Shown here: in pieces, positions 31,568 to 41,225 of the stretch
Layout of the letters: the number at the start of each line of letters is the position of its first letter
Position numbering within the stretch: position 1 is the first letter of the stretch
Source of the DNA: Serratia nevei
GTDB taxonomy: Bacteria > Pseudomonadota > Gammaproteobacteria > Enterobacterales > Enterobacteriaceae
Reading direction: 5' to 3'
Assembly: GCF_037948395.1 (NCBI RefSeq)
Contig: NZ_CP149940.1
Coordinates: forward strand, 372,001 to 436,000
Length of the DNA stretch: 64,000 nt
Notes under the pieces: generated by a model
The model's input: the letters and a program-made list of their open reading frames with translations, nothing else
Databases searched by the model: none
What the model was told of the DNA's origin: nothing
Program-made: the position numbers and the translations under genes

Positions 31568-31924
31568 ATGAAAAACGAGTGGTTTGCCGCCAAGGAACTG
31601 ACAGGCATCGCAGGATTACCTTCCTCACCACAGGGAATTAATCTGATGGCCCGGCGCGAAGGCTGGATCAGCCGCAGGCGTAAAGGCGTGCAGGGAAAAG
31701 CGTTGGAGTACCATATCGACAGCCTGCCTTCAAACGTGCGTAACCTGCTGGTGCTGAAGGAGGACGGGGCGGTATATGACGTAGAGCGTCAGGATCCGTT
31801 GGCGGTCTGGATCGAGTATTACTACCATTTGACGGAGAGCGAGCGCGAGAAAATGGTGGCTTTCCTGATGCGGGAAGGGATCGGCGGCCTGTTGGCGCGC
31901 ATCGACGAAGAGAGCAATAGCTAG
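31568..31924 (+). CDS. Mu c-repressor-like DNA-binding protein
   Basis: 118 residues from the ATG at 31568 (AGAG 9 bases upstream); ATGs at 31559 and 31562 are also possible. The N-terminal 65 residues carry the Mu-type winged-helix pattern found in Mu repressor c and transposase A: W, then E-L, a G-L-P-S-S segment, A-x-x-x-GW, basic SRRRKGVQGK, A-x-EY and S-L-P. The C-terminal part (ESEREKMVAFLMREGIGGLL) also resembles the helical Mu c segment ending KGGLLAL. It is divergent from the Ner homologue sfsB, the c/ner layout of Mu. No transposase or other phage gene lies nearby. Probably an autoregulator; targets unknown. Confidence 0.75.
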   Translation: MKNEWFAAKELTGIAGLPSSPQGINLMARREGWISRRRKGVQGKALEYHIDSLPSNVRNLLVLKEDGAVYDVERQDPLAVWIEYYYHLTESEREKMVAFLMREGIGGLLARIDEESNS

Positions 31925-31925
31925 G

Positions 31926-31956
31926 CAGGCCCGCGTACGCGGGCCTGATGGTTTTT
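31926..31956. terminator. Terminator between Mu c-like gene and ispB
   Basis: Perfect 10-bp stem CAGGCCCGCG / CGCGGGCCTG with TA in the loop, then GATGGTTTTTAAG. Confidence 0.75.
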
Positions 31957-31972
31957 AAGAAATTAATATTTC

Positions 31973-32944
31973 TTAAAAGTCGCGTTGCACCGCCAGATGG
32001 GCCAGGCCCTCCAGCGCCGTACGGTGCTCCGATGCCGGCAAGACCTGCAGCGCGGCGATCGCCTTGTCGGCTTCTTCTTCGGCGCGTTTGCGGGTGTACT
32101 CCAGCGAACCGCATTGTTGCATCGCCTGCAGTACCGGCTCCAACAGATGACGACCGTTACCTTGCTCAATCGCACCGCGGATCATGTCACGCTGCGCGTC
32201 GTCGCCGTTGTGCATCGCGTGCAGCAGCGGCAGGGTCGGTTTCCCTTCGTTCAGATCGTCGCCGGTGTTTTTGCCCAGGGTGCTGCCGTCGGCGCTGTAG
32301 TCGAGCAGATCGTCGATCAGCTGGAAAGCGGTGCCGAGGTAGCGGCCATAGTCTTGCAGCGCCTGCTCTTGTTCGGCGCTGGCACCGGACAGGATCGCCG
32401 ACGATTGCGCCGCTGCCTCGAACAGGCGGGCGGTTTTGCTGTAGATCACCCGCATATAGCTTTCTTCGCTGATGTCGGGATCGTGCACGTTCATCAACTG
32501 CAGCACTTCGCCTTCGGCGATGACGTTGACCGCCTCCGACATCAGCGCCAGCACGCGCAGGGATTCCAGGCTGGTCATCATCTGGAAGGCGCGGGTATAG
32601 ATAAAGTCGCCGACCAGCACGCTGGCGGCGTTGCCGAACGCCGCGTTGGCGGTGGCTTTGCCGCGGCGCATGTCCGATTCGTCGACGACGTCGTCATGCA
32701 GCAGCGTGGCGGTATGAATGAATTCGATCAGGGCGGCAACGGTGACGTGCTTGTTGCCTTCATAGCCCAACGCCCGCGCCGCCAGGACGGCGATCATCGG
32801 CCGGATGCGCTTACCGCCACCGCTGATAATGTAATAGCCAAGCTGATTGATGAGCGTGACATCGGAATTCAGCTGTTCGAGAATTGTTGCGTTCACGGCC
32901 GCCATATCTTGCGCGGTTAACTCGGTAATTTGATCTAGGTTCAT
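31973..32944 (-). CDS. ispB: Octaprenyl diphosphate synthase
   Basis: 323 residues, the exact E. coli length. A trans-prenyltransferase that builds the C40 side chain of ubiquinone and menaquinone. The first Asp-rich motif is LLHDDVVDESDMRRG and the second LIDDLLDYS. The frame extends to 32995, but MNLDQITELTAQDM is the family start. Divergent from rplU. Confidence 0.97.
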   Translation of the reverse strand: MNLDQITELTAQDMAAVNATILEQLNSDVTLINQLGYYIISGGGKRIRPMIAVLAARALGYEGNKHVTVAALIEFIHTATLLHDDVVDESDMRRGKATANAAFGNAASVLVGDFIYTRAFQMMTSLESLRVLALMSEAVNVIAEGEVLQLMNVHDPDISEESYMRVIYSKTARLFEAAAQSSAILSGASAEQEQALQDYGRYLGTAFQLIDDLLDYSADGSTLGKNTGDDLNEGKPTLPLLHAMHNGDDAQRDMIRGAIEQGNGRHLLEPVLQAMQQCGSLEYTRKRAEEEADKAIAALQVLPASEHRTALEGLAHLAVQRDF

Positions 32945-33113
32945 TGTGTTTTTTTCAGCTGTGTTTCTCTTCACCGCGTTGAGATCGCTGCTCACATCGG
33001 TACATGGCGGTAACTGTCCCTATGATTGTACTTGAAAAACGGTTCAGATAAACGCCACGAAAGAAACTGCGCTTTTTTTCTTCTTTTTTCTCCTTCTGGT
33101 CTTATTCTGCTCT

Positions 33114-33142
33114 TGTCATGCGCTGCTTTTTTGCGTAGAATT
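33114..33142 (+). promoter_or_regulatory. Sigma-70 promoter of rplU-rpmA
   Basis: TTGTCA, a 17-base spacer and TAGAAT, about 70 bases before the rplU start. Confidence 0.7.
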
Positions 33143-33157
33143 CGCGCCCTATTGTGA

Positions 33158-33526
<369 letters not shown>

Positions 33527-33531
33527 GTTAG

Positions 33532-33801
<270 letters not shown>

Positions 33802-33828
33802 TTTTTCGAGCCTTACGAAATAGATGTA

Positions 33829-33857
33829 AGCCCCGCAATTCGTTGCGGGGCTTTTTA
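33829..33857 (+). terminator. Intrinsic terminator after rpmA
   Basis: Perfect 10-bp stem AGCCCCGCAA / TTGCGGGGCT with loop TTCG, then TTTT. It may only partly separate the ribosomal genes from yhbE-obgE. Confidence 0.88.
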
Positions 33858-33906
33858 CATTTATGGGCTGCCTGGGGGTTGGCCTGTCAGCGTTGGCGAA
33901 GGTGAT

Positions 33907-34878
33907 ATGGATACGAAGCAGCAGGTCGGCGTTGGTATTTCCCTGGCGTTAACCACGGCGGTTTGCTGGGGTGCGTTGCCGATCGCGATGAAAGAAGTGT
34001 TGACGGTGATGGAGCCGTTTACCGTCGTTTGGTATCGCTTTACCATGGCCGCCATCGGTTTGGGCGCGATCCTCGCGGTGCGCGGCAAGCTGCCGCCGCT
34101 GACGATGTTCCGCCAGCCGCGCTGGCTGCTGCTGTTGGCGATCGCGACGGCGGGACTGCTGGGCAACTTTGTGTTCTTCAGCTCCTCGCTGCAATACCTG
34201 AGCCCGACGGCGTCGCAGGTGATTGGCCAGCTGTCGCCGGTGGGCATGATGTTCGCCAGCGTGCTGATTTTAAAAGAACGCATGCGTGTCACCCAGGTCA
34301 TTGGCGCTCTGATGCTGATCGGCGGGCTGATGCTGTTTTTCAACGTCAGTCTGATAGAGATCTTCACCCGGCTGACGGACTACACGCTGGGCGTTATGCT
34401 GGGCGTGTGTGCGGCGATGGTTTGGGTGAGCTACGGCGTGGCGCAGAAGGTATTGCTGCGCCGGCTGGCTTCGCCGCAGATCCTGGTTATGTTGTACACT
34501 TTATGTGCGATAGCGTTGTTCCCTCTGGCCAAACCCGAGGTGATTTTCCAGCTTAGCGGCTGGCAATTGGCGTGCCTGCTGTTTTGCGGCGCCAACACGC
34601 TGATCGGCTATGGTGCGTTGGCAGAGGCGATGGCGCGCTGGCAGGCGGCGCAGGTGAGCGCGTTGGTGACGCTGACCCCGCTGTTTACCCTGCTGTTTTC
34701 AGATTTATTGGCGTTGGCCTGGCCCCAGGCATTCGCCGCGCCGACGTTGAATGTCGTCGGCTATGTTGGCGCGTTTGTGGTCGTGGCGGGCGCCATGTTT
34801 TCCGCAATTGGTCACCGGTGGTGGCCGCGACGGGCAGAACCCCCCCTGGTTGCTCCTTTGAAGCAGCCCGGTGAATGA
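33907..34878 (+). CDS. yhbE: DMT-superfamily (EamA) transporter YhbE
   Basis: 323 residues (E. coli 321) with about ten hydrophobic helices in two EamA halves. Inner-membrane drug/metabolite transporter family; substrate unknown. A GGTGAT motif precedes the ATG. It sits between rpmA and obgE as in E. coli, 16 bases before obgE, and is probably cotranscribed with it. Confidence 0.93.
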   Translation: MDTKQQVGVGISLALTTAVCWGALPIAMKEVLTVMEPFTVVWYRFTMAAIGLGAILAVRGKLPPLTMFRQPRWLLLLAIATAGLLGNFVFFSSSLQYLSPTASQVIGQLSPVGMMFASVLILKERMRVTQVIGALMLIGGLMLFFNVSLIEIFTRLTDYTLGVMLGVCAAMVWVSYGVAQKVLLRRLASPQILVMLYTLCAIALFPLAKPEVIFQLSGWQLACLLFCGANTLIGYGALAEAMARWQAAQVSALVTLTPLFTLLFSDLLALAWPQAFAAPTLNVVGYVGAFVVVAGAMFSAIGHRWWPRRAEPPLVAPLKQPGE

Positions 34879-34894
34879 TTTACGGAGACGGTAA

Positions 34895-36067
<1,173 letters not shown>

Positions 36068-36077
36068 TTCGGTGATA

Positions 36078-36103
36078 AAGGGCTCAGCAACGCTGGGCCC
36101 TTG
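36078..36103. terminator. Terminator between obgE and pmrB
   Basis: Hairpin with arms AAGGGCTCAGC and GCTGGGCCCTT (one mismatch), loop AAC, then GTTATTT; it separates two converging genes. Confidence 0.65.
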
Positions 36104-37165
36104 TTATTTGAGCGCCTTTTCCGGCAGCCAGCACTGGGCGTTCAGGCCGCGGGCATCGCGGCGGTTTTCCAGCGTCAAACGCCCCTGGTGCAACTGCACG
36201 ATGCGGATCACGATATTCAAGCCCAGCCCGCTGCCGCCGTAGCGTTGATCCATGCGGCGAAACGCCTGCGTCAGCTCCCCGACCATCTCTTCCTTGATCC
36301 CCGGGCCATCGTCGATGACCTGCAGCAGATAGCCGCTGTCCTGCGGCGTTAACCGCACCTGTATCGCGCCGCCTTCCGGGCCGTAACGGTGGGCGTTTTC
36401 GACCAGGTTGCGCAGCAGCAGCCGCAGCAGCACCGGATCGCCGTTCACCGCAGCGGTGGCCGGCAATTGCCAGTCCAGCGTCTGCGCGCGTTGGGCGGTC
36501 ATTTCGCCGAGTTCTTCCTGCAGCGGCTGAATCACATCGGCCACCCAATCGAAATGCTGGTAATGACCGCTGGCGAAGTCTTGCCCGGCGCGCGACAGCA
36601 TCAGCAGTTGCTCAACGGTGTGCATCAGCTGATCGATGCGGGCGATCAGCGCCTGGCTGCCTTTGACGCCCTGTTTCTCCATCAGTTCCAGATGCAGGCG
36701 AATGCCGGCCAGCGGCGTGCGCAGCTCGTGGGCCGCATCGGCGGTGAACAGGCGCTCTTGCTGGATGGTGTTGTCCAGCCGCGAGAACAGCTGATTGAGC
36801 GCATTGGTGACCGCCACCATCTCCAGGCTGTCGCTGTTGATTGGCAGCGGCGTCAGGTTATCGGCAGAGCGCTTTTCCAGCCGCTGCTGCAATTGGTTGA
36901 GCGGGCGGGTGATCCAGCTGATGGCCCAGAACGACGCCAGCAGCGTGACGATCATCATGATCAGCGAAGGCGCCAGCAGCGACGCGATGGCCTCGGCTAT
37001 CTCGGTATCGACGCGCTCGCTGCGCACTTTGGCGGACAAGGTTTCGTCCACCAGGAAGCTGATCTGTTCCTGGCTTTCGTGCCACAGCCAGAAGGCGCTG
37101 ATGAGCTGCGTGACCAGCAGGATCAGCGCCAGCATCAGCAGCAGGCGGCGGCGCATGCTGATCAT
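36104..37165 (-). CDS. basS: Sensor histidine kinase PmrB (BasS)
   Basis: 353 residues. Two transmembrane helices (about 9-28 and 64-85) flank a short periplasmic loop with an ExxE motif (EIAE, 55-58), the kind of site that senses ferric iron in PmrB. HAMP follows, then the dimerisation domain with phospho-His146 (AAHELRTPLAG) and an ATPase domain with N, G1 (DDGPGI) and G2 (GSGLGLNI) boxes. Close resemblance to E. coli BasS. Its start overlaps the end of pmrA by 4 bases (ATGA). Confidence 0.9.
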   Translation of the reverse strand: MISMRRRLLLMLALILLVTQLISAFWLWHESQEQISFLVDETLSAKVRSERVDTEIAEAIASLLAPSLIMMIVTLLASFWAISWITRPLNQLQQRLEKRSADNLTPLPINSDSLEMVAVTNALNQLFSRLDNTIQQERLFTADAAHELRTPLAGIRLHLELMEKQGVKGSQALIARIDQLMHTVEQLLMLSRAGQDFASGHYQHFDWVADVIQPLQEELGEMTAQRAQTLDWQLPATAAVNGDPVLLRLLLRNLVENAHRYGPEGGAIQVRLTPQDSGYLLQVIDDGPGIKEEMVGELTQAFRRMDQRYGGSGLGLNIVIRIVQLHQGRLTLENRRDARGLNAQCWLPEKALK

Positions 37166-37824
37166 GAAGAAGGTTCCAGACGGTAGCCGATGCCGCGCAC
37201 GGTGCGGATGCGATCCTTGCCCAGCTTGCGGCGCAGGTTGTGGATATGCACTTCCAGCGTGTTGGAGCCCAAATCGTCTTGCCAGGTGTAGAGATCCTGC
37301 TGCAGGAGTTCACGGTTGACCGTTTGGCCGGCGCGCATGATAAGACGCGCCAGAATGGCGAACTCTTTCGGCGTAACCTCCACCGGCTGCTGCTGCAGAT
37401 AGACCTGCTGGCTGGAGAGGTTCAGCTGCAGGTCATCCACCTGCATCAGATTGTCGCTGTGGCCCTGGTAGCGCCGCAGGAGGGCGCGCACGCGTGCCTG
37501 CAGTTCAACCAGCGCGAAGGGTTTGACCAGGTAGTCGTCGGCGCCGGCGTCCAGCCCGTCGACGCGATCTTCCAGGGCGTCGCGGGCGGTCAGGATCAGC
37601 ACCGGCAGATCGATCTGCTGGCGGCGCCACTGCCGCAGCAGCGCGGCGCCGTCCATGTCCGGCAGGCCGAGATCCAGGATCACCATGCTGTATTGGCTGG
37701 TGATGAGCAAGCTGTTGGCCTCCGCCGCCGTGGCGGCGCAGTCGCAGGCGTAGCCTTCGCCGGTCAGCGCCAGCGCCAGCCCCTGTTGCAGCAGTTCATC
37801 ATCCTCAACGACCAACAGCTTCAT
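37162..37824 (-). CDS. basR: Response regulator PmrA (BasR)
   Basis: 220 residues, OmpR family. Receiver domain with phospho-acceptor Asp51 (VILDLGLPDMDG) and Lys in LVKPFA; the C-terminal winged helix ends NTLEVHIHNLRRKLGKDRIRT, very like BasR. PmrA activates lipid A modification genes (aminoarabinose, phosphoethanolamine) and so resistance to polymyxin and iron. It follows dacB by only 8 bases. Confidence 0.92.
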   Translation of the reverse strand: MKLLVVEDDELLQQGLALALTGEGYACDCAATAAEANSLLITSQYSMVILDLGLPDMDGAALLRQWRRQQIDLPVLILTARDALEDRVDGLDAGADDYLVKPFALVELQARVRALLRRYQGHSDNLMQVDDLQLNLSSQQVYLQQQPVEVTPKEFAILARLIMRAGQTVNRELLQQDLYTWQDDLGSNTLEVHIHNLRRKLGKDRIRTVRGIGYRLEPSS

Positions 37825-37832
37825 GACGATCC

Positions 37833-39266
37833 TCAGTTGTTTTGGTAAATATCCCGATACAGGCGGCTTTCGAAGCGTACCAGCGGTGCGCGGCGCTGTT
37901 TCTGATCTTCCGGCGGTACGGCGTAGCCGGAAAGATACTGCACGAAGGCCATGCGCTGGCCGCTGGCGGTGGTGATGAAGCCCGCCAGGTTGTACACGCC
38001 CTGCAGCGCGCCGGTCTTGGCCGACACTTTGCCGTCGACGCCGGCTTCGTGCAGGCCGCCGCGGTAGCGCAAGGTGCCGTCATAACCGGACAGCGGCAGC
38101 ATCGAGATGAAGTTCAGCTCGTTGTCGTGCTGCGCGATGTACTGCAACGCCTGCATCATGGTCGCCGGCGCCAGCAGGTTGTGGCGCGACAGGCCGGAAC
38201 CGTCGGCGATGATGGTATTGCCCAGATCGATGCCGGCCTTCTGGCGCAGCACCTGCCGTACCGCATCGGAACCGGCTCGCCAGGTGCCCGGCACGCCGAA
38301 GCGTTCGTGGCCGATGGTGCGGAAGACGGTATCGGCGATCATATTGTCCGATTTCTTCAGCATGATCTTCAACAGATCGTGCAGCGGCGCTGACTGGGTT
38401 TGCGCGATCACCGTGCCGGTGATGCCAGGGCGCGTCTGGCGTTTCAAATGTCCGTCGATTTGGATGCCGGCCTGCGTCAGCTCGTCTTTCAGGATGGCGC
38501 CCGCGTAGCTGGCACCGTCCTGGATGGCGAAGGCCAACGGCAGCGGTTCGCTGCGCTGCGTCAGGCAGCCGGTCAGGGTAAAGCGGTTCAGCTCGCCCGG
38601 CACCACGTCCAGTTCGCAGTACTGCGCGTCAGCGGAGCCGCGCGCCAGGGTGCGCACCTGGCTAAACATATTGACCGGATAATAGGAGGCGACGCGGATA
38701 AACGCCATGTCGCCCGGGTTCGGCGCGCTGTAGAGCGAGACCGAGAAACAGTTGCGATCGACGATGGCGGCGGCCGGCGGCGCGCTGAAGCACTGCGTCA
38801 GATCGTTCCACGGCCAGCCGGGCGCCTTGTCATGGCTGGCGAAGACCGAAGTATCGACCAGCACGTCGCCGCTGATTTGGCGCACGCCCTGCTTCTTCAG
38901 GACGGCCACCATATTGCGCAGGCTCTGGCGTTTGAAGGTCGGATCGCCGCTGAAGCGGGCAATCAGGTTGCCGCGCAGCACGCCGTCGCGAATATCGCCC
39001 TGGCTCTCCAGCGTGGTGGTGAAACGGTAATCGGGCCCGAGTTGCAATAGCGCAGCCAGCGCCGTCAGCACTTTTTGGGTACTGGCCGGCAGCGCCATCT
39101 GCTGAGAGTGGTAATCGATCGTCGGCGCGCTGGCGCCGATCTTCTGAACGACCAGGGCAAGGTTGGCCCCATCAGGCAGATATTGTGTGTACTCTTCAAC
39201 CGGGGCCGCATTCGCATTCAGAACAAATGCGCAAGCCAATGCACTGACAATTCGTGAAAAACGCAT
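37833..39266 (-). CDS. dacB: Penicillin-binding protein 4 (D-alanyl-D-alanine carboxypeptidase/endopeptidase)
   Basis: 477 residues (E. coli 477), class C PBP. Signal peptide of about 20 residues (ending NANA); catalytic SxxK is Ser62-Thr-Gln-Lys65; the later SGLSRHN is the SxN motif and SAKTGAL the KTG motif. Periplasmic enzyme that trims and cleaves peptidoglycan cross-links. Divergent from greA as in E. coli. Here pmrA-pmrB follow it closely on the same strand. Confidence 0.97.
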   Translation of the reverse strand: MRFSRIVSALACAFVLNANAAPVEEYTQYLPDGANLALVVQKIGASAPTIDYHSQQMALPASTQKVLTALAALLQLGPDYRFTTTLESQGDIRDGVLRGNLIARFSGDPTFKRQSLRNMVAVLKKQGVRQISGDVLVDTSVFASHDKAPGWPWNDLTQCFSAPPAAAIVDRNCFSVSLYSAPNPGDMAFIRVASYYPVNMFSQVRTLARGSADAQYCELDVVPGELNRFTLTGCLTQRSEPLPLAFAIQDGASYAGAILKDELTQAGIQIDGHLKRQTRPGITGTVIAQTQSAPLHDLLKIMLKKSDNMIADTVFRTIGHERFGVPGTWRAGSDAVRQVLRQKAGIDLGNTIIADGSGLSRHNLLAPATMMQALQYIAQHDNELNFISMLPLSGYDGTLRYRGGLHEAGVDGKVSAKTGALQGVYNLAGFITTASGQRMAFVQYLSGYAVPPEDQKQRRAPLVRFESRLYRDIYQNN

Positions 39267-39331
39267 AATCTCGGGATAACAGCTGGATAACGTGCCGTCA
39301 TACTACGGTGCAATCAGGGAAAAAGTAAACG

Positions 39332-39360
39332 ATGACCCTCAAGGAACTCTAGGCTAAAAT
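39332..39360 (+). promoter_or_regulatory. Candidate sigma-70 promoter for greA
   Basis: ATGACC, a 17-base spacer and TAAAAT. It would give a greA leader of about 155 bases; in E. coli the greA leader yields the small RNA GraL, but I could not confirm an equivalent here. Confidence 0.5.
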
Positions 39361-39522
39361 GCGTATCAAAATGCAAAACCGATCTTGGCTTGGGCCCCGT
39401 TCCGAGTCAGGTTTCTTTTGTTTGTCGCCTGGAGGCGGGTGGCGGTATGCCAACCGTGTTTTCATACGAATACGTCAGGATGACGGTTATTTGAACAGGA
39501 AAGATTTAGAGGTATTTATACG

Positions 39523-39999
39523 ATGAACCAAATTCCGATGACCTTGTTTGGCGCTGAAAAACTGCGCGAAGAGCTCGAATATCTGAAAAGCGTGCGCCGT
39601 CCGAAAATCATTGCGGACATCGCGGAAGCGCGCGAACACGGCGATTTGAAAGAGAATGCCGAGTACCACGCCGCCCGCGAACAGCAGGGTTTCTGCGAAG
39701 GTCGCATTCAGGAAATCGAAGCCAAGCTGTCCAATGCTCAGGTGATCGATATCACCAAGATGCCGAACACCGGCCGGGTGATCTTCGGCGCCACCGTATC
39801 GGTGATGAATCTGGACAGTGAAGAAGAAGTGACTTACCGCATCGTTGGCGACGATGAGGCCGATTTCAAGAAAAATCTGATTTCGGTAAACTCGCCGATG
39901 GCGCGCGGCCTGATCGGCAAAGAGCAAGACGATGTGGTGGTGATCAAAACCCCTGGCGGCGACGTCGAGTATGAGATCCTGAAGGTTGAGTATCTCTGA
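39523..39999 (+). CDS. greA: Transcription elongation factor GreA
   Basis: 158 residues, the exact family length. An N-terminal coiled coil (about 1-76, [19 protein letters not shown]) enters the RNA polymerase channel and promotes cleavage of backtracked RNA; the C-terminal FKBP-like domain follows. Divergent from dacB. Confidence 0.98.
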   Translation: MNQIPMTLFGAEKLREELEYLKSVRRPKIIADIAEAREHGDLKENAEYHAAREQQGFCEGRIQEIEAKLSNAQVIDITKMPNTGRVIFGATVSVMNLDSEEEVTYRIVGDDEADFKKNLISVNSPMARGLIGKEQDDVVVIKTPGGDVEYEILKVEYL

Positions 40000-40044
40000 T
40001 CGAGGCCGTTGGTCATTAATGCGCCAGCGTTTTGTAAAGATAGG

Positions 40045-40069
40045 AAAAAGGCCGCAAGCGGCCTTTTAT
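40045..40069. terminator. Bidirectional terminator greA / yhbY
   Basis: Stem AAGGCCGC / GCGGCCTT with loop AA, flanked by five A and TTTT. Confidence 0.85.
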
Positions 40070-40111
40070 CTTGGTCAGGCGCATGGCACCTTTTCGTTAA
40101 CCTGATGGTTA

Positions 40112-40405
40112 TTAACGCGGTAGACTGATCTTGCGCTCTTTCGACGGGCGGTAAAGAATAAGCGTGCTGCCGATAACTTGCACATTGCAGGCGCCCGTTT
40201 CACGCACGATAGCGTCGGCGATCAGGGTTTTGGTTTCGCGATCTTCAGCGGCGATTTTCACCTTGATCAGCTCATGATGCTCCAGAGCCTGTTCAATTTC
40301 AGCCAGCACCCCTTCGGTAAGACCGTTATTGCCCAGCATCACCACCGGTTTTAACGGATGCGCCAGGCCTTTCAGGTGCTGTTTTTGTTTATTATTCAGA
40401 TTCAT
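40112..40405 (-). CDS. yhbY: Ribosome assembly RNA-binding protein YhbY
   Basis: 97 residues (E. coli 97), a CRM/CRS1-YhbY domain with the GxxG loop (LGNNGLTEGV). Associates with pre-50S particles. The bacterial counterpart of plant CRM splicing domains. Divergent from rlmE, as in E. coli. Confidence 0.95.
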   Translation of the reverse strand: MNLNNKQKQHLKGLAHPLKPVVMLGNNGLTEGVLAEIEQALEHHELIKVKIAAEDRETKTLIADAIVRETGACNVQVIGSTLILYRPSKERKISLPR

Positions 40406-40548
40406 TGTCTTTTTTGCTTAAGTTGGGATTGAAAACGGTACATTCTACCGCCATCTCATGTATATCACCAAATCGGTCTTCACCGGTGTGAGTCTACGTG
40501 AGCAGCGACCCTGACATAAGACTCTTTTTATGATAGTTGGAAAACGAG

Positions 40549-41178
40549 ATGGCTAATAAAAAGCGTTCGGCTAGCTCCAGTCGCTGGTTACAAGAACACT
40601 TTAGCGATAAATATGTACAGCAGGCACAGAAAAAGGGACTGCGTTCCCGTGCCTGGTTTAAACTTGATGAAATACAGCAGAGCGACAAACTGTTCAAACC
40701 GGGCATGACCGTGGTTGACCTGGGTGCCGCACCGGGCGGCTGGTCGCAGTATGTGGTCACCCAAATCGGCGGTACCGGGCGCATCATCGCCTGTGATATT
40801 TTGCCAATGGATCCTATCGTTGGCGTCGATTTCCTTCAGGGCGATTTTCGTGATGAACTGGTGCTGAAGGCGCTGTTGGAACGAGTAGGCGAGAGTAAGG
40901 TTCAGGTGGTCATGTCCGATATGGCCCCGAATATGAGTGGCACCCCGGCGGTCGATATTCCAAGGTCGATGTATCTGGTGGAGTTGGCGCTGGATATGTG
41001 TCGTGATGTCCTCGCACCAGGCGGAAGTTTCCTGGTGAAGGTGTTCCAGGGAGATGGCTTTGACGAGTACCTACGGGAAATTCGCTCCCTGTTTACGAAG
41101 GTTAAGATTCGTAAGCCAGACGCTTCCCGCGCCCGTTCGCGCGAAGTGTACATTGTAGCGACAGGGCGCAAACTGTAG
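40549..41178 (+). CDS. rlmE: 23S rRNA 2'-O-methyltransferase RlmE (RrmJ/FtsJ)
   Basis: 209 residues, identical in length to E. coli. Methylates U2552 in the A-loop of 23S rRNA. SAM motif [11 protein letters not shown] and the catalytic Lys/Asp set in [10 protein letters not shown] and KVFQG are visible. An in-frame TTG at 40537 is an unlikely start; the ATG gives [13 protein letters not shown]. Heat-inducible with ftsH in E. coli. Confidence 0.97.
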   Translation: MANKKRSASSSRWLQEHFSDKYVQQAQKKGLRSRAWFKLDEIQQSDKLFKPGMTVVDLGAAPGGWSQYVVTQIGGTGRIIACDILPMDPIVGVDFLQGDFRDELVLKALLERVGESKVQVVMSDMAPNMSGTPAVDIPRSMYLVELALDMCRDVLAPGGSFLVKVFQGDGFDEYLREIRSLFTKVKIRKPDASRARSREVYIVATGRKL

Positions 41179-41225
41179 TACCCTAACGCTGTTTGTTAAC
41201 ACAGTTGTAAGATGAGGTTAATCCC

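Noticed and set aside
31127..31924. A Mu-like prophage or remnant around sfsB
   Set aside because: Only the two regulatory homologues are present; there is no transposase, no end repeats and no base-composition shift, so no mobile element is called.
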